Assembly (NCBI RefSeq): GCF_000317285.1
Contig: NZ_AJLN01000081.1
Coordinates: forward strand, 54,407 to 118,406
Source of the DNA: Chlorogloeopsis fritschii PCC 6912
GTDB lineage: Bacteria > Cyanobacteriota > Cyanobacteriia > Cyanobacteriales > Nostocaceae
Reading direction: 5' to 3'
Length of the DNA: 64,000 nt
The notes beneath the pieces are model-generated. The model was not told the origin of the DNA. It saw only the letters and a program-made list of their open reading frames with translations, and searched no databases. Of the stretch, positions 63,701 through 64,000 are shown piece after piece. The translations under genes and the position numbers were made by a program. Within the stretch, counting starts at the first letter, position 1; every line of letters starts with the position of its first letter.

Positions 63701-64000
63701 TGAGCAATTTTTCTATATTTTTACTGTATTTGTAAGTCAATAAATAGTATTTTTGTATTTATTTTTTGCCTAACATAGTATCTTTTTTTTGAATTTGTTA
63801 TGATATTATTGTTAGGGAAAATTAATTGATTCGAGTGACAAACTATAAGTAATTAAACTCAGTTCTTGCACTAGTTATAACAGCCTGGAGGCAAAGCCTT
63901 GAAACTCTTTTTACCAGGTTGAACCTAGTAACGAGAATTAGAGCAATCTGGCTCTCTACATCTAAGCGTATAAGTTATCAGCAATTTTTGTAAGGTGGGC
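63701..64000. other. Terminal spacer with repeats
   Basis: AT-rich to about 63870, then the double palindrome at 63911-63957 and, from 63990, GTAAGGTGGGC, the left end of another 67-bp element cut by the window edge. Confidence 0.6.
63911..63957. repeat. Double palindrome, reverse copy of 30132-30180
   Basis: TTACCAGGTTGAACCTAGTA followed by ACGAGAATTAGAGCAATCTG and GCTCT. Order and orientation are inverted relative to 30132-30180. Confidence 0.7.

Overview
The window reads as chromosomal DNA of a filamentous, probably heterocyst-forming (Nostocales) cyanobacterium. The palindrome GCGATCGC (HIP1) is scattered through genes and spacers. Several families seen almost only in cyanobacteria are present (DUF1822, DUF928, DUF4912, KGK). 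Spacers are loaded with short repeats typical of that order: heptad tandem repeats, a 67-bp inverted-repeat element, and several dispersed palindromes. No rRNA, tRNA, CRISPR array or intact transposase gene was seen. The order-level assignment is inference from content.

Layout. 1-7.7 kb: the end of a zinc-ribbon gene, a membrane di-iron hydroxylase, purT, a pentapeptide-repeat protein, a Cys-less TenA homologue and a type II sulfide:quinone reductase. 7.7-10.8 kb: a minus-strand operon of an SLH-domain protein, a site-2 protease with CBS domains, and a DUF3267 zinc-metalloprotease-like membrane protein. 11.7-23.9 kb: a co-directional run of a LuxR-type response regulator, an exported TPR-CHAT protease homologue, DUF1822, a CHAT-CHASE2 membrane protein, DUF928, and a PstS-like/DUF4912 transmembrane protein. 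This is the best candidate for an undescribed system: two caspase-like proteins, one fused directly to an extracytoplasmic sensor domain. 24-30 kb: a peroxiredoxin-glutaredoxin fusion, a GH13/CBM20 amylase and a CPA2 antiporter with USP domains. 30.6-35.6 kb: GDP-mannose dehydratase, two glycosyltransferases and a PEP-CTERM-like surface protein. 36-42.5 kb: a possible 35-residue membrane protein, two pentapeptide-repeat proteins, a Cys-type TenA, ilvD, a dead ABC-transporter remnant and an Rpn-type nuclease.

42.5-49.6 kb is a minus-strand run that reads as an iron locus: ferric-type ABC transporter (binding protein, permease, ATPase), then an AtzG-AtzE-like amidase pair with overlapping ATGA, then a FecB-like lipoprotein and a DUF1636 metal-binding protein. 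50-64 kb holds mostly housekeeping and single genes: a CNNM-type membrane protein, DUF952, KGK, a thioredoxin-NHL protein, glutaminase, a vWA protein, ligA, a nuclease-like protein, a VOC-like protein behind a 12-bp-arm inverted repeat, a TetR regulator, an Eis-like acetyltransferase and an EamA transporter.

Starts were moved inward where a Shine-Dalgarno sequence or the family alignment favoured it; each entry says so. Family assignments rest on recognised motifs and remembered family patterns, with no database search behind them.
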